Positions 56,143 through 64,000 of a DNA stretch of 64,000 nucleotides are shown in pieces. Position numbers and translations under genes: made by a program. The stretch covers positions 124,001-188,000 of the forward strand of contig CAZARN010000001.1 of NCBI GenBank assembly GCA_964487565.1. The letters are read 5' to 3'. The DNA comes from Phil1 sp964487565. Lineage in GTDB: Bacteria > Bacillota > Clostridia > Christensenellales > CAG-138. A model generated the notes under the pieces. It saw nothing but the letters and a program-made list of their open reading frames with translations, was not told the origin of the DNA and did not search any database. Numbering within the stretch: position 1 is the first letter of the stretch; every line of letters starts with the position of its first letter.

Positions 56143-57585
56143 ATGTATAACACTGACGTATTGGTGATAGGCGCCGGCGCGGTCGGCGTGGCGATCACAA
56201 GAGAGCTTACCAAGTATCAGCTTGACGTGATGTGCGTCGACAAGCGCGACGACGTCGGCGGCGACGCTTCGAAGTCGAACAACGGCTTCATCAGCACGGA
56301 GGCCACGGTCGCGCCCTTCACGCTTGAGTCGAGGGTGGCTGTAAACTCCAAAATAATGATGGCGAACCTCTGCAAGGAGCTTGACGTGCCGCTGCTCAAC
56401 TGCGGCAAGATCACCATCGCCATAAACGACGACGAGTATAAAAAGCTTGCCGTCATTCAGAAGCAGTCGTTTGACAACAATGTTTGGGATGTTGAGATGC
56501 GCACCGCCGCCGAGATACGCGAGATGGAGCCGAACCTCAATCCCGACGTGAAGGGCGGTCTTTGGGACCCGCGCACCTCACACGGCGATGTTTTCACGCT
56601 CGTCATCGCCCAGGCCGAGAACGCGGCGGAGAACGGCGCCCACTTCCTGCTTGACTGCAAGGTGACGGGCATGGACGTCACGGGCGGAAAGATCGAGACC
56701 GTGCATACCACCAGGGGCGATATCCATGCAAAATGGATAATCAACAGCGCGGGCCTTTTCTGCGACGAAATAGAAAAGATGGCGCTTGGCCACTGCGATT
56801 TCAAGATCAATCCGAGAAAGGGCGAATTCATCGTCCTCGACAAGGCCACGCCCGTTAAGGTGAACCACATAATCGATTATCCCGGCACCGCGAACGCGCG
56901 CGGCATGGGCGTCGCGCCTTCCGTTGAGGGCAACACCATAATATTCACCACTTCCGTTGATATCGAGGACCGTTACGACAAGAAGGGAACGGCGGAGGGC
57001 TATGACGCGCTCAAAGCCGCAGCAAAGCGCATCGTGCCGAACATCCATCTTGAGGATACCATCACGCAGTATGTCGGCCTTCGCCCGGCAAGAACGCCCG
57101 CGGATTACAACATCTATGTTTCAAAAGAGGTGCAGGGCTATGTGAGTCTTTCCGGCATCCGTTCGTCCGGCGTGACGGGAAGCCTCGGCGTTGCGAAGTA
57201 CACCCTCCAGATGATGCGCGAGGCCGGCCTTGAGCTGATACGCAAGGAGAATTATTGCTTCACCCGCAAGGGGATCGCGCGCTTCAGCAAGGCCACGCCT
57301 GAGGAGAAGGACGCCCTCGTGAAGGAAAATCCGCTTTACGGCCATATAATCTGCCGCTGCGAAACCGTGACCGAGGCCGAGATCGTCGAAGCCATTCACC
57401 GTCCGGTCGGCGCGCGCACGCTCGACGCCGTGAAACGCCGCACAAGGGCCGGCACGGGCCGCTGCCAGAGCGGGTTCTGCGGACCTCAGGTCATAGCGAT
57501 ACTCGAGCGCGAGCTTGGCCTCAAATCCGAAGAAGTGCGCAAGCGCGACGGCGAATCTTTCATGCTTGCCCAGAAGAACTGGTAA
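56143..57585 (+). CDS. GlpA-like FAD-dependent dehydrogenase with BFD-type [2Fe-2S] domain
   Basis: The 480-residue protein starts with a DAO-type FAD domain (VIGAGAVGVAITRELTKYQLDVMCVDKRDDVGGDASKSNNGFI) and ends with a BFD-like domain (about 405-460: HIICRCETVTEAEIVEAIHRPVGARTLDAVKRRTRAGTGRCQSGFC) whose four Cys can bind a [2Fe-2S] cluster. This is the layout of GlpA, the catalytic subunit of anaerobic sn-glycerol-3-phosphate dehydrogenase. With the FAD protein and DUF1667 it forms the three-subunit set seen in Firmicutes. Neither glycerol kinase nor facilitator is nearby, so a different 2-hydroxy or amine substrate is possible. Confidence 0.87.
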   Translation: MYNTDVLVIGAGAVGVAITRELTKYQLDVMCVDKRDDVGGDASKSNNGFISTEATVAPFTLESRVAVNSKIMMANLCKELDVPLLNCGKITIAINDDEYKKLAVIQKQSFDNNVWDVEMRTAAEIREMEPNLNPDVKGGLWDPRTSHGDVFTLVIAQAENAAENGAHFLLDCKVTGMDVTGGKIETVHTTRGDIHAKWIINSAGLFCDEIEKMALGHCDFKINPRKGEFIVLDKATPVKVNHIIDYPGTANARGMGVAPSVEGNTIIFTTSVDIEDRYDKKGTAEGYDALKAAAKRIVPNIHLEDTITQYVGLRPARTPADYNIYVSKEVQGYVSLSGIRSSGVTGSLGVAKYTLQMMREAGLELIRKENYCFTRKGIARFSKATPEEKDALVKENPLYGHIICRCETVTEAEIVEAIHRPVGARTLDAVKRRTRAGTGRCQSGFCGPQVIAILERELGLKSEEVRKRDGESFMLAQKNW

Positions 57586-57596
57586 AATATGAAAAT

Positions 57597-57633
57597 GCGC
57601 CCCTTCCGCAAACCCAAAAACGCGGAGGGGGCG
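57597..57633 (+). other. Intercistronic hairpin between the FAD trio and the Opp operon
   Basis: A long GC stem (about 57597-57609 with 57621-57633, one mismatch, loop of about 11) lies in the 182-bp gap after the GlpA-like gene. It lacks a T run, so it may protect the upstream message rather than end it. No separate promoter for the next gene is clear. Confidence 0.45.
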
Positions 57634-57767
57634 TAAGCAACGTTTCCTCTTCGATCCCCCCGAGCAGGGAAAACACATGACTTCACGCCCGCGCGGGCAG
57701 ACATTTCTCATTTCTGATAATGACCGGATCCGACCGGTGATTATAAAATAATTTTGGAGGTAATAAC

Positions 57768-59402
57768 ATGAAAAAGTTCCTGGCACTGTTCATGGTATTG
57801 GCTATGGCTTTCAGTTTGATTGCGTGCGCGGCGCCTGCAACGACTGAAGAACCGGCCGTCACCGAGGGGGCAGCTCCTGCAACTACCGAACAGGCGGCGC
57901 CCGCGGCGACAGACGCAGCGGCAACACCCGCCGAAGCGGCAGGCGGACTTCCGGCAGGCCGTGAAGAGGGAACCATTATTGTGGTTCAGTCTTCCGACAT
58001 CATAAGCTGGGACCCCACCGCGTCAACCGACGTCAATACCAAGAACTGCATGAAGAACATGCTCAACCGTATGTTCGAGACCGATGAGAACCTTGATCCT
58101 GTGCCCATCATGATCGAGAGTTATGAGCAGGTTGACGACTATAACTGGACCTTCAAGATTTATGAGGGCATAAAATTCTTCGATGGCAACGAGTGCACCA
58201 CCGAGGATATTCTCTTCAACCTTGAGCGTTCCAAGACCAACTCCTCCAGCGGCAAAACGCTGCTTGCTCCGATCGAAGCCATCGAGGCTGTGGATGATTA
58301 CACCTTCACCGTGAAGACCAGCACCATCTACGGTTCGCTGACCACGGCGCTTTCCAACACCTCCTGCGCCATCCTTGAAAAGGAATGGGTGGAGAAGGCC
58401 GATAAGGGCGAGTGCGACTGGGACGAGGTCATGAGGAACGGCGCGACCGGACGTTATTATCTGGGCGGCCGCGTGATCGGCGATTATGTTGAGCTCATCA
58501 AGAACCCCAACTATTTCAACCCCGATGACTCCGCCAAGAACGAAAAGCTTCTGTTCAAGATAATTCCGGAAGCCACCACCCGCACCATCATGCTCCAGTC
58601 CGGCGACGCCGACCTCAACGTCAACTTCGATACCGCCGCGATGGACGAAGTGCTCAAGGATCCGAACCTCACGCTCAACGAGCATTCGTCTTCCACGCTG
58701 TATTACATCGCCCTCAACACCGCGAGCGCCGCGTTCTCCAACAAGCTCGTGCGTCAGGCCGTTGCATACGCCATCAACCGCGACGACTGCCTCGCCGTCG
58801 GCTATGAAGGCTACGGCAAGGTCTGCCCGACAGTTTGGGCGCCGACGGTTTACGGCTATACCGACAACCCCTCGGGTTATACCTATGATCCCGCCAAGGC
58901 GCAGGAGCTGCTCACCCAGGCAGGCGTCACGAGCCTCACCGTCAAGGCCTGCTGCAAGACCGATGCCGAAGAGCGCATAGCGCAGGTCGTTCAGGCATAT
59001 CTTGCGGCCGTCGGCATCACGATGGAATACACCCGCATCGACAACACCATCCTCACCGAGGTCATGGCCGCCAACGAATACGATATGGCGTTCGACTATA
59101 CCGCATTCTACAATGATCCGGAGCTGTTCTACGCACGTCAGTTCTCCGCTTCCGGCATCGGCGCAAAGAACATGTCCCACTTTGACAACGCGGAATGCGA
59201 CGCACTGATGGAAGCCGCGAAGGGTTCCCTCGACGACGCGACCCGCCTTGACAATTACACCAAGCTGCACACGATGCTCTGCGACGAGTGCCCCTGGATC
59301 GGTCTGTTCAACAGCAATCTTTACTGCGTGTCGAGGACCGGCCTCAACGGCGTGAACATGAACATCGAGACCACCTACTGGTATCACACCCTTACCTATT
59401 GA
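57768..59402 (+). CDS. Extracellular solute-binding lipoprotein, SBP_bac_5 family (system 2)
   Basis: The 544-residue protein has a lipoprotein signal with FSLIAC (Cys20), an Ala/Thr/Pro/Glu linker to about residue 60, then the binding fold beginning EGTIIVVQSSDIISWDPTASTDVNTKNCMKNMLNRMFETDENL, with the family features YEGIKFFDGNECTTEDILFNLERSK and ATGRYYLGG. TTGGAGG stands 7 nt before the ATG. It delivers an unknown peptide-, amine- or sugar-like ligand to the permeases encoded downstream. Confidence 0.93.
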   Translation: MKKFLALFMVLAMAFSLIACAAPATTEEPAVTEGAAPATTEQAAPAATDAAATPAEAAGGLPAGREEGTIIVVQSSDIISWDPTASTDVNTKNCMKNMLNRMFETDENLDPVPIMIESYEQVDDYNWTFKIYEGIKFFDGNECTTEDILFNLERSKTNSSSGKTLLAPIEAIEAVDDYTFTVKTSTIYGSLTTALSNTSCAILEKEWVEKADKGECDWDEVMRNGATGRYYLGGRVIGDYVELIKNPNYFNPDDSAKNEKLLFKIIPEATTRTIMLQSGDADLNVNFDTAAMDEVLKDPNLTLNEHSSSTLYYIALNTASAAFSNKLVRQAVAYAINRDDCLAVGYEGYGKVCPTVWAPTVYGYTDNPSGYTYDPAKAQELLTQAGVTSLTVKACCKTDAEERIAQVVQAYLAAVGITMEYTRIDNTILTEVMAANEYDMAFDYTAFYNDPELFYARQFSASGIGAKNMSHFDNAECDALMEAAKGSLDDATRLDNYTKLHTMLCDECPWIGLFNSNLYCVSRTGLNGVNMNIETTYWYHTLTY

Positions 59403-59433
59403 TCGTAGAGAGCAAACGTTTCCCCTAAAAAGT

Positions 59434-59463
59434 CGGGCAGGCGCCGGTCGCGGCGCTTGCCCG
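59434..59463 (+). other. Intercistronic hairpin between binding protein and permease (system 2)
   Basis: The arms 59434-59446 and 59451-59463 form a 13-bp GC-rich stem with one wobble pair and a 4-nt loop, followed only by a weak GGTTTTC. As in system 1 it lies directly after the binding-protein gene and may raise its mRNA level over the permease genes. Confidence 0.55.
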
Positions 59464-59507
59464 GCCCTGGTTTTCAAAAACAATTTCCGAAGCGATGAGG
59501 TAAATAC

Positions 59508-60452
59508 ATGATTAAGTATTCACTCAAACGCCTTGTCTACATGATCCCGGTCACGATCGCAGTCGTATTTTTGGTGTACCTGATCATGTATCTGACTCCC
59601 GGCGACCCTGTTGCGGTTATGCTGGGCGGCGACGCCACACCACAACTTATCGAGGAGACCCGCGAATCCCTCGGCATAACCAAACCCTTCCTCGAACAGT
59701 TTTTCAATTATATCGTCAAACTGTTCCAAGGCGATTTCGGCACTTCCTGGTATACAGGCGAAGCGGTCTCCATCCGCTTGTTTGCAGCCATTCCATATAC
59801 CCTGAAGCTGACCTTCGCGGCGATGTTCCTGTCCATCGTGATATCGATCCCGCTCGGCGTGATCGCCGCGGTGAACCAAAATACCGCGGCGGATTACTGC
59901 GTGAGCGCGTTTTCCATATGCGGCGTTTCCGCGCCGACGTTCTGGATAGGCATCATGCTGATACTTCTGTTCTCGCTTGAGCTTGACCTGCTGCCTGCGG
60001 CGGGCGCCGACAAATGGCAATGCTATATTCTGCCGGCCGTCACGATGAGCTTCAACCAGCTCGCAAGCGTCACGAGGACACAGCGCTCCTCCATGCTTGA
60101 GGTGCTGAGACAGGATTATATCCGCACAGCCAAAGCAAAGGGCGTCAGCAACCGCAAAGCCACATACGTTCATGCTCTTCGCAACGCAATCATCCCCTCG
60201 ATAACCGTTGCCGGCCTAAATTTCGGAAGTCTTATGGCGGGTTCCGTGGCAATCGAGACCGTGTTCGCGATCCCCGGGATCGGCCGTCTTATGATAGACA
60301 GCATAAAGATTCAGGATACGCCGTCCGTGGTTGCCTGCATGGTGTTCGTTTCCATCACGGTGAGCGTTATAAACCTTATGGTGGATCTCCTTTACGCTTT
60401 GATCGATCCTCGCATCAAGGCCCAGTATCTGAGGGGAGGTAACAACGCATGA
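59508..60452 (+). CDS. ABC transporter permease, OppB/DppB type (system 2)
   Basis: The 314-residue permease starts MIKYSLKRLVYMIPVTIAVVFLVYLIMYLTPGDPVAVMLGGDAT, a typical DppB beginning, and has six helices and the EAA loop DYIRTAKAKGVSNRKATYVHALRNAIIPSIT. GATGAGG precedes the ATG. Its last codons overlap the next permease gene (ATGA). Confidence 0.94.
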   Translation: MIKYSLKRLVYMIPVTIAVVFLVYLIMYLTPGDPVAVMLGGDATPQLIEETRESLGITKPFLEQFFNYIVKLFQGDFGTSWYTGEAVSIRLFAAIPYTLKLTFAAMFLSIVISIPLGVIAAVNQNTAADYCVSAFSICGVSAPTFWIGIMLILLFSLELDLLPAAGADKWQCYILPAVTMSFNQLASVTRTQRSSMLEVLRQDYIRTAKAKGVSNRKATYVHALRNAIIPSITVAGLNFGSLMAGSVAIETVFAIPGIGRLMIDSIKIQDTPSVVACMVFVSITVSVINLMVDLLYALIDPRIKAQYLRGGNNA

Positions 60453-61390
60453 CGAGCGATACAAACACCGCCTTTGTGAGCACTGCTGAAAGCAGGGCGA
60501 AGGCCAAGGAAGACTACAAAAGGTTCATGAAGGAAAACAAGAAGAAGAGCAGGGCCGGCGAAGTCTGGAGGATGTTCAAAAAGAACAAGGCCGCGATGCT
60601 GGGACTCATCATTCTTGTGCTGATCGTTTTGGCAGCCTCGTGCGCGGACCTTATCTGGGATTACAAGGCGGATGCGTGCGACATAAAGGTCATGGAGCGT
60701 TTGCAGCATCCGAGCAAGGAGCATATCCTCGGCACTGACGAGCTTGGACGCGATATGCTTTGCCGCCTTGTTTACGGCGCGCGCGTTTCGCTCAAGATCG
60801 GCCTGTTCGCGACGACGTTCGCCCTTGTGGTGGGCATGATCCTCGGTTCCGTCGGCGGCTATTACGGCGGCACGATAGACCTTATCATTATGCGCGTTAC
60901 GGACGTGCTGCTGGCGATCCCGGGCCTGCTGCTGGCCATCGCCATAATGAGCGCTTTCCAGAGCACCCAGTTCTTCCTGGGACTTTCACTCGGCATATCC
61001 TATATTTCAAAATTCACGCGACTCGTGCGCTCCTCGATCCTCAGCGTGCGCGACGAACAGTATGTGGAAGCCGCCCGCGCCATAGGCGCCAAGGACAGGA
61101 CGATAATCCTGCGCCATATACTGCTCAACATAATGGCGCCGATACTTGTGCAGTACGCGCTCGCGATCGGCACGCGCATACTCAGCGTTTCCACGCTGAG
61201 CTATATCGGCATGGGCATACAGGCGCCCACGCCCGACTGGGGCAACATGCTTTCCGGCGCGCGCGCCTACATACGCGGCAACTCATACCTCGTGTTCGGG
61301 CCGGGCATAGCGCTGCTTCTCACGATATGCTCGTTCAACCTGATAGGGGACGGTCTGCGCGACGCGCTTGATCCCCGCCTGAAGAAGTAA
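60449..61390 (+). CDS. ABC transporter permease, OppC/DppC type (system 2)
   Basis: The 313-residue permease has a basic N-terminal region (about 1-48, rich in Lys/Arg), a first helix, the characteristic periplasmic-loop motif HILGTDELGRDMLCRLVYGARVSL, and five more helices with the EAA loop EQYVEAARAIGAKDRTIILRHILLN. GAGGGGAGG lies 8 nt upstream of the ATG. Confidence 0.94.
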   Translation: MTSDTNTAFVSTAESRAKAKEDYKRFMKENKKKSRAGEVWRMFKKNKAAMLGLIILVLIVLAASCADLIWDYKADACDIKVMERLQHPSKEHILGTDELGRDMLCRLVYGARVSLKIGLFATTFALVVGMILGSVGGYYGGTIDLIIMRVTDVLLAIPGLLLAIAIMSAFQSTQFFLGLSLGISYISKFTRLVRSSILSVRDEQYVEAARAIGAKDRTIILRHILLNIMAPILVQYALAIGTRILSVSTLSYIGMGIQAPTPDWGNMLSGARAYIRGNSYLVFGPGIALLLTICSFNLIGDGLRDALDPRLKK

Positions 61391-61408
61391 CGGAAGGAGG
61401 ACAAACAA

Positions 61409-62455
61409 ATGTCGGAAGAGATCATCAAAACAACAGAAAAAGACGATACAGTCCTTGACATTAAAAACCTTGTCGTCCATTACGTTACGGAAGACGAAGT
61501 GGTCAAGGCCGTGAACGGCATCGATATCAACATCAAAAAAGGCAAGACGTTCGGCCTCGTGGGCGAGACCGGCGCCGGCAAAACCACAACGGCCCTCTCC
61601 ATACTCAACCTCGTGCCCGACCCGCCGGGAGTTATCGTGAGCGGCACGATAACGCTCAACGGCACGGAGCTTATCAAGGAGGACGCAAAGGGCAGAAGCC
61701 ACGCCGCGCTGAGCGAAAAACAGTTTGAAACCATCCGCGGCGACAATGTGGCGATGATATTTCAGGACCCGATGACGGCGCTCAATCCCATATTCACCGT
61801 GGGCGATCAGATCGCGGAAGCCATTGCCCTGCATCAGAACATGGACAAGAAGGCGGCCTACGCGAAAGCCCAGTCAATGCTGGAGATCGTCGGCATCCCC
61901 AAGGTGCGCGCGGATGAATACCCGCATCAGTTTTCGGGCGGCATGAAGCAGCGCGTGGTGATAGCGATGGCGCTTGCGTGCGACCCGAAGCTGCTCATCG
62001 CCGACGAACCGACCACCGCGCTCGACGTCACCATACAGGCGCAGGTGCTTGAGCTTATGCGCGAGCTGCGCGACAAGCACGACATGTCTCTCCTCATGAT
62101 AACGCACGACCTTGGCATAATCGCCGAGATGTGCGACGACGTTTCCATCATCTATGCCGGACGCATCGTGGAATCGGGCACGCTCGAGGATATATTCGAC
62201 GTTACGCGCCATCCGTATACGCAGGGCCTTTTCGGTTCGCTGCCGAACATCGAAAACAGGACCGCGGAGCTTAAGCCGATAAGGGGCCTGATGCCGGATC
62301 CGTCGAATCTTCCGCAGGGCTGCGCATTCTGGCCGCGCTGCGACTATGCAACCGAAATATGCAAAACGGAAGCGCCCCACCGCAATTACTTTTCGCAGAC
62401 CCATTTTGCAGAGTGCCACCTGTATGACGACGGCACGACAGACAGCAAACTGTAA
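61409..62455 (+). CDS. ABC transporter ATPase, OppD/DppD type (system 2)
   Basis: The 348-residue ATPase has Walker A GETGAGKTT, the signature FSGGMKQR, Walker B LLIADEPTTALDV, the H-loop THD, and the Opp-type C-terminal extension with CAFWPRCDYATEIC. AAGGAGG lies 8 nt before the ATG at 61409. It pairs with the following ATPase. Confidence 0.94.
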   Translation: MSEEIIKTTEKDDTVLDIKNLVVHYVTEDEVVKAVNGIDINIKKGKTFGLVGETGAGKTTTALSILNLVPDPPGVIVSGTITLNGTELIKEDAKGRSHAALSEKQFETIRGDNVAMIFQDPMTALNPIFTVGDQIAEAIALHQNMDKKAAYAKAQSMLEIVGIPKVRADEYPHQFSGGMKQRVVIAMALACDPKLLIADEPTTALDVTIQAQVLELMRELRDKHDMSLLMITHDLGIIAEMCDDVSIIYAGRIVESGTLEDIFDVTRHPYTQGLFGSLPNIENRTAELKPIRGLMPDPSNLPQGCAFWPRCDYATEICKTEAPHRNYFSQTHFAECHLYDDGTTDSKL

Positions 62456-62464
62456 AGGAGTGGA

Positions 62465-63439
62465 GTGAGAGTGGAACACGAAATGAATGAGAAGGACGTC
62501 ATTCTCGACGTACGCAATCTGAAAAAGTATTTCAAACGCGGCAAGGATATACTCCATGCCGTGGATGACGTCTCCTTTACAATCGAAAGAGGGAAAACGC
62601 TTGGTATCGTCGGAGAGTCCGGCTGCGGAAAATCAACCACCGGCCGCGCCATACTGCGCCTGACGGAACCCACGGCGGGCAGCGTGATATTCGACGGCGT
62701 TGACGTGACAAAGCTCAACAAAACCGAAATGCGCAAAATGCGCACCCAGATGCAGATCATCTTTCAGGATCCGTTTTCATCGCTCAACCCGCGCATGACG
62801 GTGAGCCAGGCGATCGAGGAGCCGCTCAAGGACAACGGCATAATCAAGGACAAATACGAGCGCTTCCAGCGCGTGCGCGAGCTGATGGACACGGTCGGCC
62901 TTGCAGAACGCCTCATCAACACATATCCGCATGAGCTGGACGGCGGCCGCCGTCAGCGCATAGGCATCGCCCGCGCGCTTGCGATGGATCCCAAGTTCAT
63001 CATCTGCGACGAGCCGGTTTCCGCGCTTGACGTTTCAATACAGGCGCAGATACTCAACCTGATGAAGCGCATACAGAACGAGAGAGGCCTCACCTACATT
63101 TTCATCACACACGATCTTTCTGTCGTCAACCATTTTTCGGATGACATCGCGGTGATGTATCTCGGCAGGCTGATCGAGAAAGCCCCTTCGGAGGTGCTTT
63201 TCGCAAATCCGCTGCATCCGTATACGCAGGCGCTGCTTTCCGCGATCCCGGTGCCGAGCACGCATAACCGGAAACAGCGCATCGTGCTTCGCGGCGAGGT
63301 CGGCTCACCGATCAACCCCGAGCCTGTATGCCGCTTCATGAACCGCTGCGACTTTGTCTGCGACGCATGCCGTGAGAACGAACCGCAGCTCATCGAGGTC
63401 GAGCCGCAGCACTTTGTCGCCTGCCACATCGTAAAATAA
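62465..63439 (+). CDS. ABC transporter ATPase, OppF/DppF type, with variant signature motif (system 2)
   Basis: The 324-residue ATPase has Walker A GESGCGKST, Walker B FIICDEP and the H-loop THD, but the ABC signature reads LDGGRRQR instead of LSGGQ. In Opp-type heterodimers one site can be degenerate, and the system 1 OppF retains FSGGQRQR. GTG start codons at 62465 and 62471 are both possible after AAAGGAG; the first is used here. The C-terminal part CRFMNRCDFVCDAC fits the Opp-type cysteine cluster. It is the last gene of the operon. Confidence 0.92.
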   Translation: MRVEHEMNEKDVILDVRNLKKYFKRGKDILHAVDDVSFTIERGKTLGIVGESGCGKSTTGRAILRLTEPTAGSVIFDGVDVTKLNKTEMRKMRTQMQIIFQDPFSSLNPRMTVSQAIEEPLKDNGIIKDKYERFQRVRELMDTVGLAERLINTYPHELDGGRRQRIGIARALAMDPKFIICDEPVSALDVSIQAQILNLMKRIQNERGLTYIFITHDLSVVNHFSDDIAVMYLGRLIEKAPSEVLFANPLHPYTQALLSAIPVPSTHNRKQRIVLRGEVGSPINPEPVCRFMNRCDFVCDACRENEPQLIEVEPQHFVACHIVK

Positions 63440-63562
63440 TCATCGAACGGCGTTGTGAAAGGGGAGGCTGAACCGCGGTTCATTCTGCCCTTTCGCGGTT
63501 TCACCAAGCGTTACCCGGACGCCTTGTATAGCTTCACAAAACAACGGACATCCATGCGCATG

Positions 63563-63590
63563 TTGACATGAATTCGCCTTGTAGTATAAT
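63563..63590 (+). promoter_or_regulatory. Consensus promoter of the gntR gene
   Basis: TTGACA (63563-63568), 16-bp spacer, TATAAT (63585-63590); the start should be near 63597, about 46 nt before the gene. Confidence 0.75.
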
Positions 63591-63601
63591 GATATTACGA
63601 G

Positions 63602-63621
63602 TATACAAGTGTATATGTACA
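63602..63621 (+). promoter_or_regulatory. Putative GntR operator at its own promoter
   Basis: TATACA-AG-TGTATA (63602-63615) and the overlapping TGTATATGTACA (63610-63621) are palindromic and lie directly after the predicted transcription start. They share half-sites with those at 54055-54066 and 54358-54377, which suggests autorepression. Confidence 0.6.
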
Positions 63622-63642
63622 TCGACAAATAAGGAGACTTGT

Positions 63643-64000
63643 ATGGAACATTGTGACCGCGACAACACCGATATGATGCTTGACAGGGAAAGCTCTGTAC
63701 CGCTTGGCAAACAGCTTGAAACCATAATGCGCAGAAAGATCAGCACCGGTGTTTGGGCTCCAAACACACGCATCCCATCCGAAAATGAGCTTTGCAAAAT
63801 ATGCGGAATAAGCCGTATGACGGCGAGAAATGTCGTCTCTCAGTTTGTTTCCTATGGCTATTTTTACAGGATACAGGGCAAAGGCACGTTCGTGAGCGAA
63901 AAGAAATACGAATTTTCAAGCCTTCAGTATTCGGGGCTGAGGAAGCAGCTTGAAGAACAGGGGCACAGCGTTTCCACCAAGCTTATATCCTGCGACGTTA
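63643..64000 (+). CDS. GntR-family (HutC-type) transcriptional regulator, C-terminus missing
   Basis: The ATG at 63643 has AAGGAGA 8 nt upstream. The first 119 residues are present before the window ends. They hold the winged helix-turn-helix (about 17-88: VPLGKQLETIMRRKISTGVWAPNTRIPSENELCKICGISRMTARNVVSQFVSYGYFYRIQGKGTFVSEKK) and the start of a UTRA-like ligand domain (QLEEQGHSVSTKLISCDV), which is typical of the HutC subfamily. The ligand is unknown; the neighbouring operons suggest a sugar phosphate or related metabolite. Confidence 0.9.
   Translation, partial: MEHCDRDNTDMMLDRESSVPLGKQLETIMRRKISTGVWAPNTRIPSENELCKICGISRMTARNVVSQFVSYGYFYRIQGKGTFVSEKKYEFSSLQYSGLRKQLEEQGHSVSTKLISCDV

Noticed and set aside
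58023..59483. Long minus-strand frame opposite the system 2 binding protein
   Set aside because: Antisense shadow; no recognisable domain and no ribosome-binding site.

Overview
The window looks like the chromosome of a GC-rich, strictly anaerobic Clostridia-like Firmicute. The reasons are clostridial-style lipoproteins, purine-rich Shine-Dalgarno sites of the AAGGAGG type, consensus sigma-70-like promoters, two Opp-type ABC transporters, a PepV-type dipeptidase, a split transketolase, a ferredoxin-type [NiFe] hydrogenase, and no respiratory genes. No tRNA, rRNA, CRISPR array, insertion sequence or phage gene was seen. Coding density is high and 4-bp ATGA/GTGA gene overlaps are common. All homology statements rest on reading motifs, because no database search was possible.

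Layout. 1-8.6 kb is housekeeping: a truncated CorC/HlyC-type membrane protein, an SPFH-zinc-ribbon protein, a two-CBS protein, uppP with a GH13 glucosidase, a PepV-like dipeptidase, and an IMP dehydrogenase of the unusual Tritrichomonas type. 8.7-21.5 kb holds a GH3 glucosidase, a TetR/flavin-reductase-like pair with a clear promoter-operator, an XRE membrane regulator ending in 13 aspartates, argS-serS, dsdA with a TSUP permease, a GNAT-DUF1653 fusion and an amidohydrolase.

21.5-33.4 kb is one long minus-strand operon: GATase-like protein, LacI regulator, OppABCDF transporter, M24 peptidase, DUF2961/GH172 glycosidase, and a ribokinase fused to a KdsD/GutQ-like sugar-phosphate isomerase. It starts at a consensus promoter followed by one LacI-type palindrome; a second, near-identical palindrome lies 122 bp downstream inside a weaker promoter. 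The gene content suggests uptake and breakdown of a furanosidic (D-arabinose- or fructose-like) oligosaccharide.

33.4-49.0 kb is a second minus-strand operon: hypA-B-F-C-D-E, three antiporter-like subunits, NuoJ-, NuoK- and NuoA-like subunits, hydrogenase small and large subunits, NuoH-like, NuoI-like and the maturation protease. It encodes a group 4 energy-converting [NiFe] hydrogenase with a nearly complete complex-I-like subunit set plus its maturation machinery. A roughly 250-nt leader with a consensus promoter, several hairpins and an intrinsic terminator just before hypA suggests control by attenuation or a riboswitch.

49.4-54.0 kb (minus) is a sugar-phosphate operon: RpiB, split transketolase, a long transaldolase-like protein and a DapA-family lyase. 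Divergent from it, 54.5-63.4 kb (plus) holds an FAD oxidoreductase / DUF1667 / GlpA-like trio followed by a second Opp-type transporter. A GntR/HutC-type regulator runs off the right edge. Similar TGTATA/TATACA palindromes occur at the promoters of both operons and of the regulator, suggesting one regulon.
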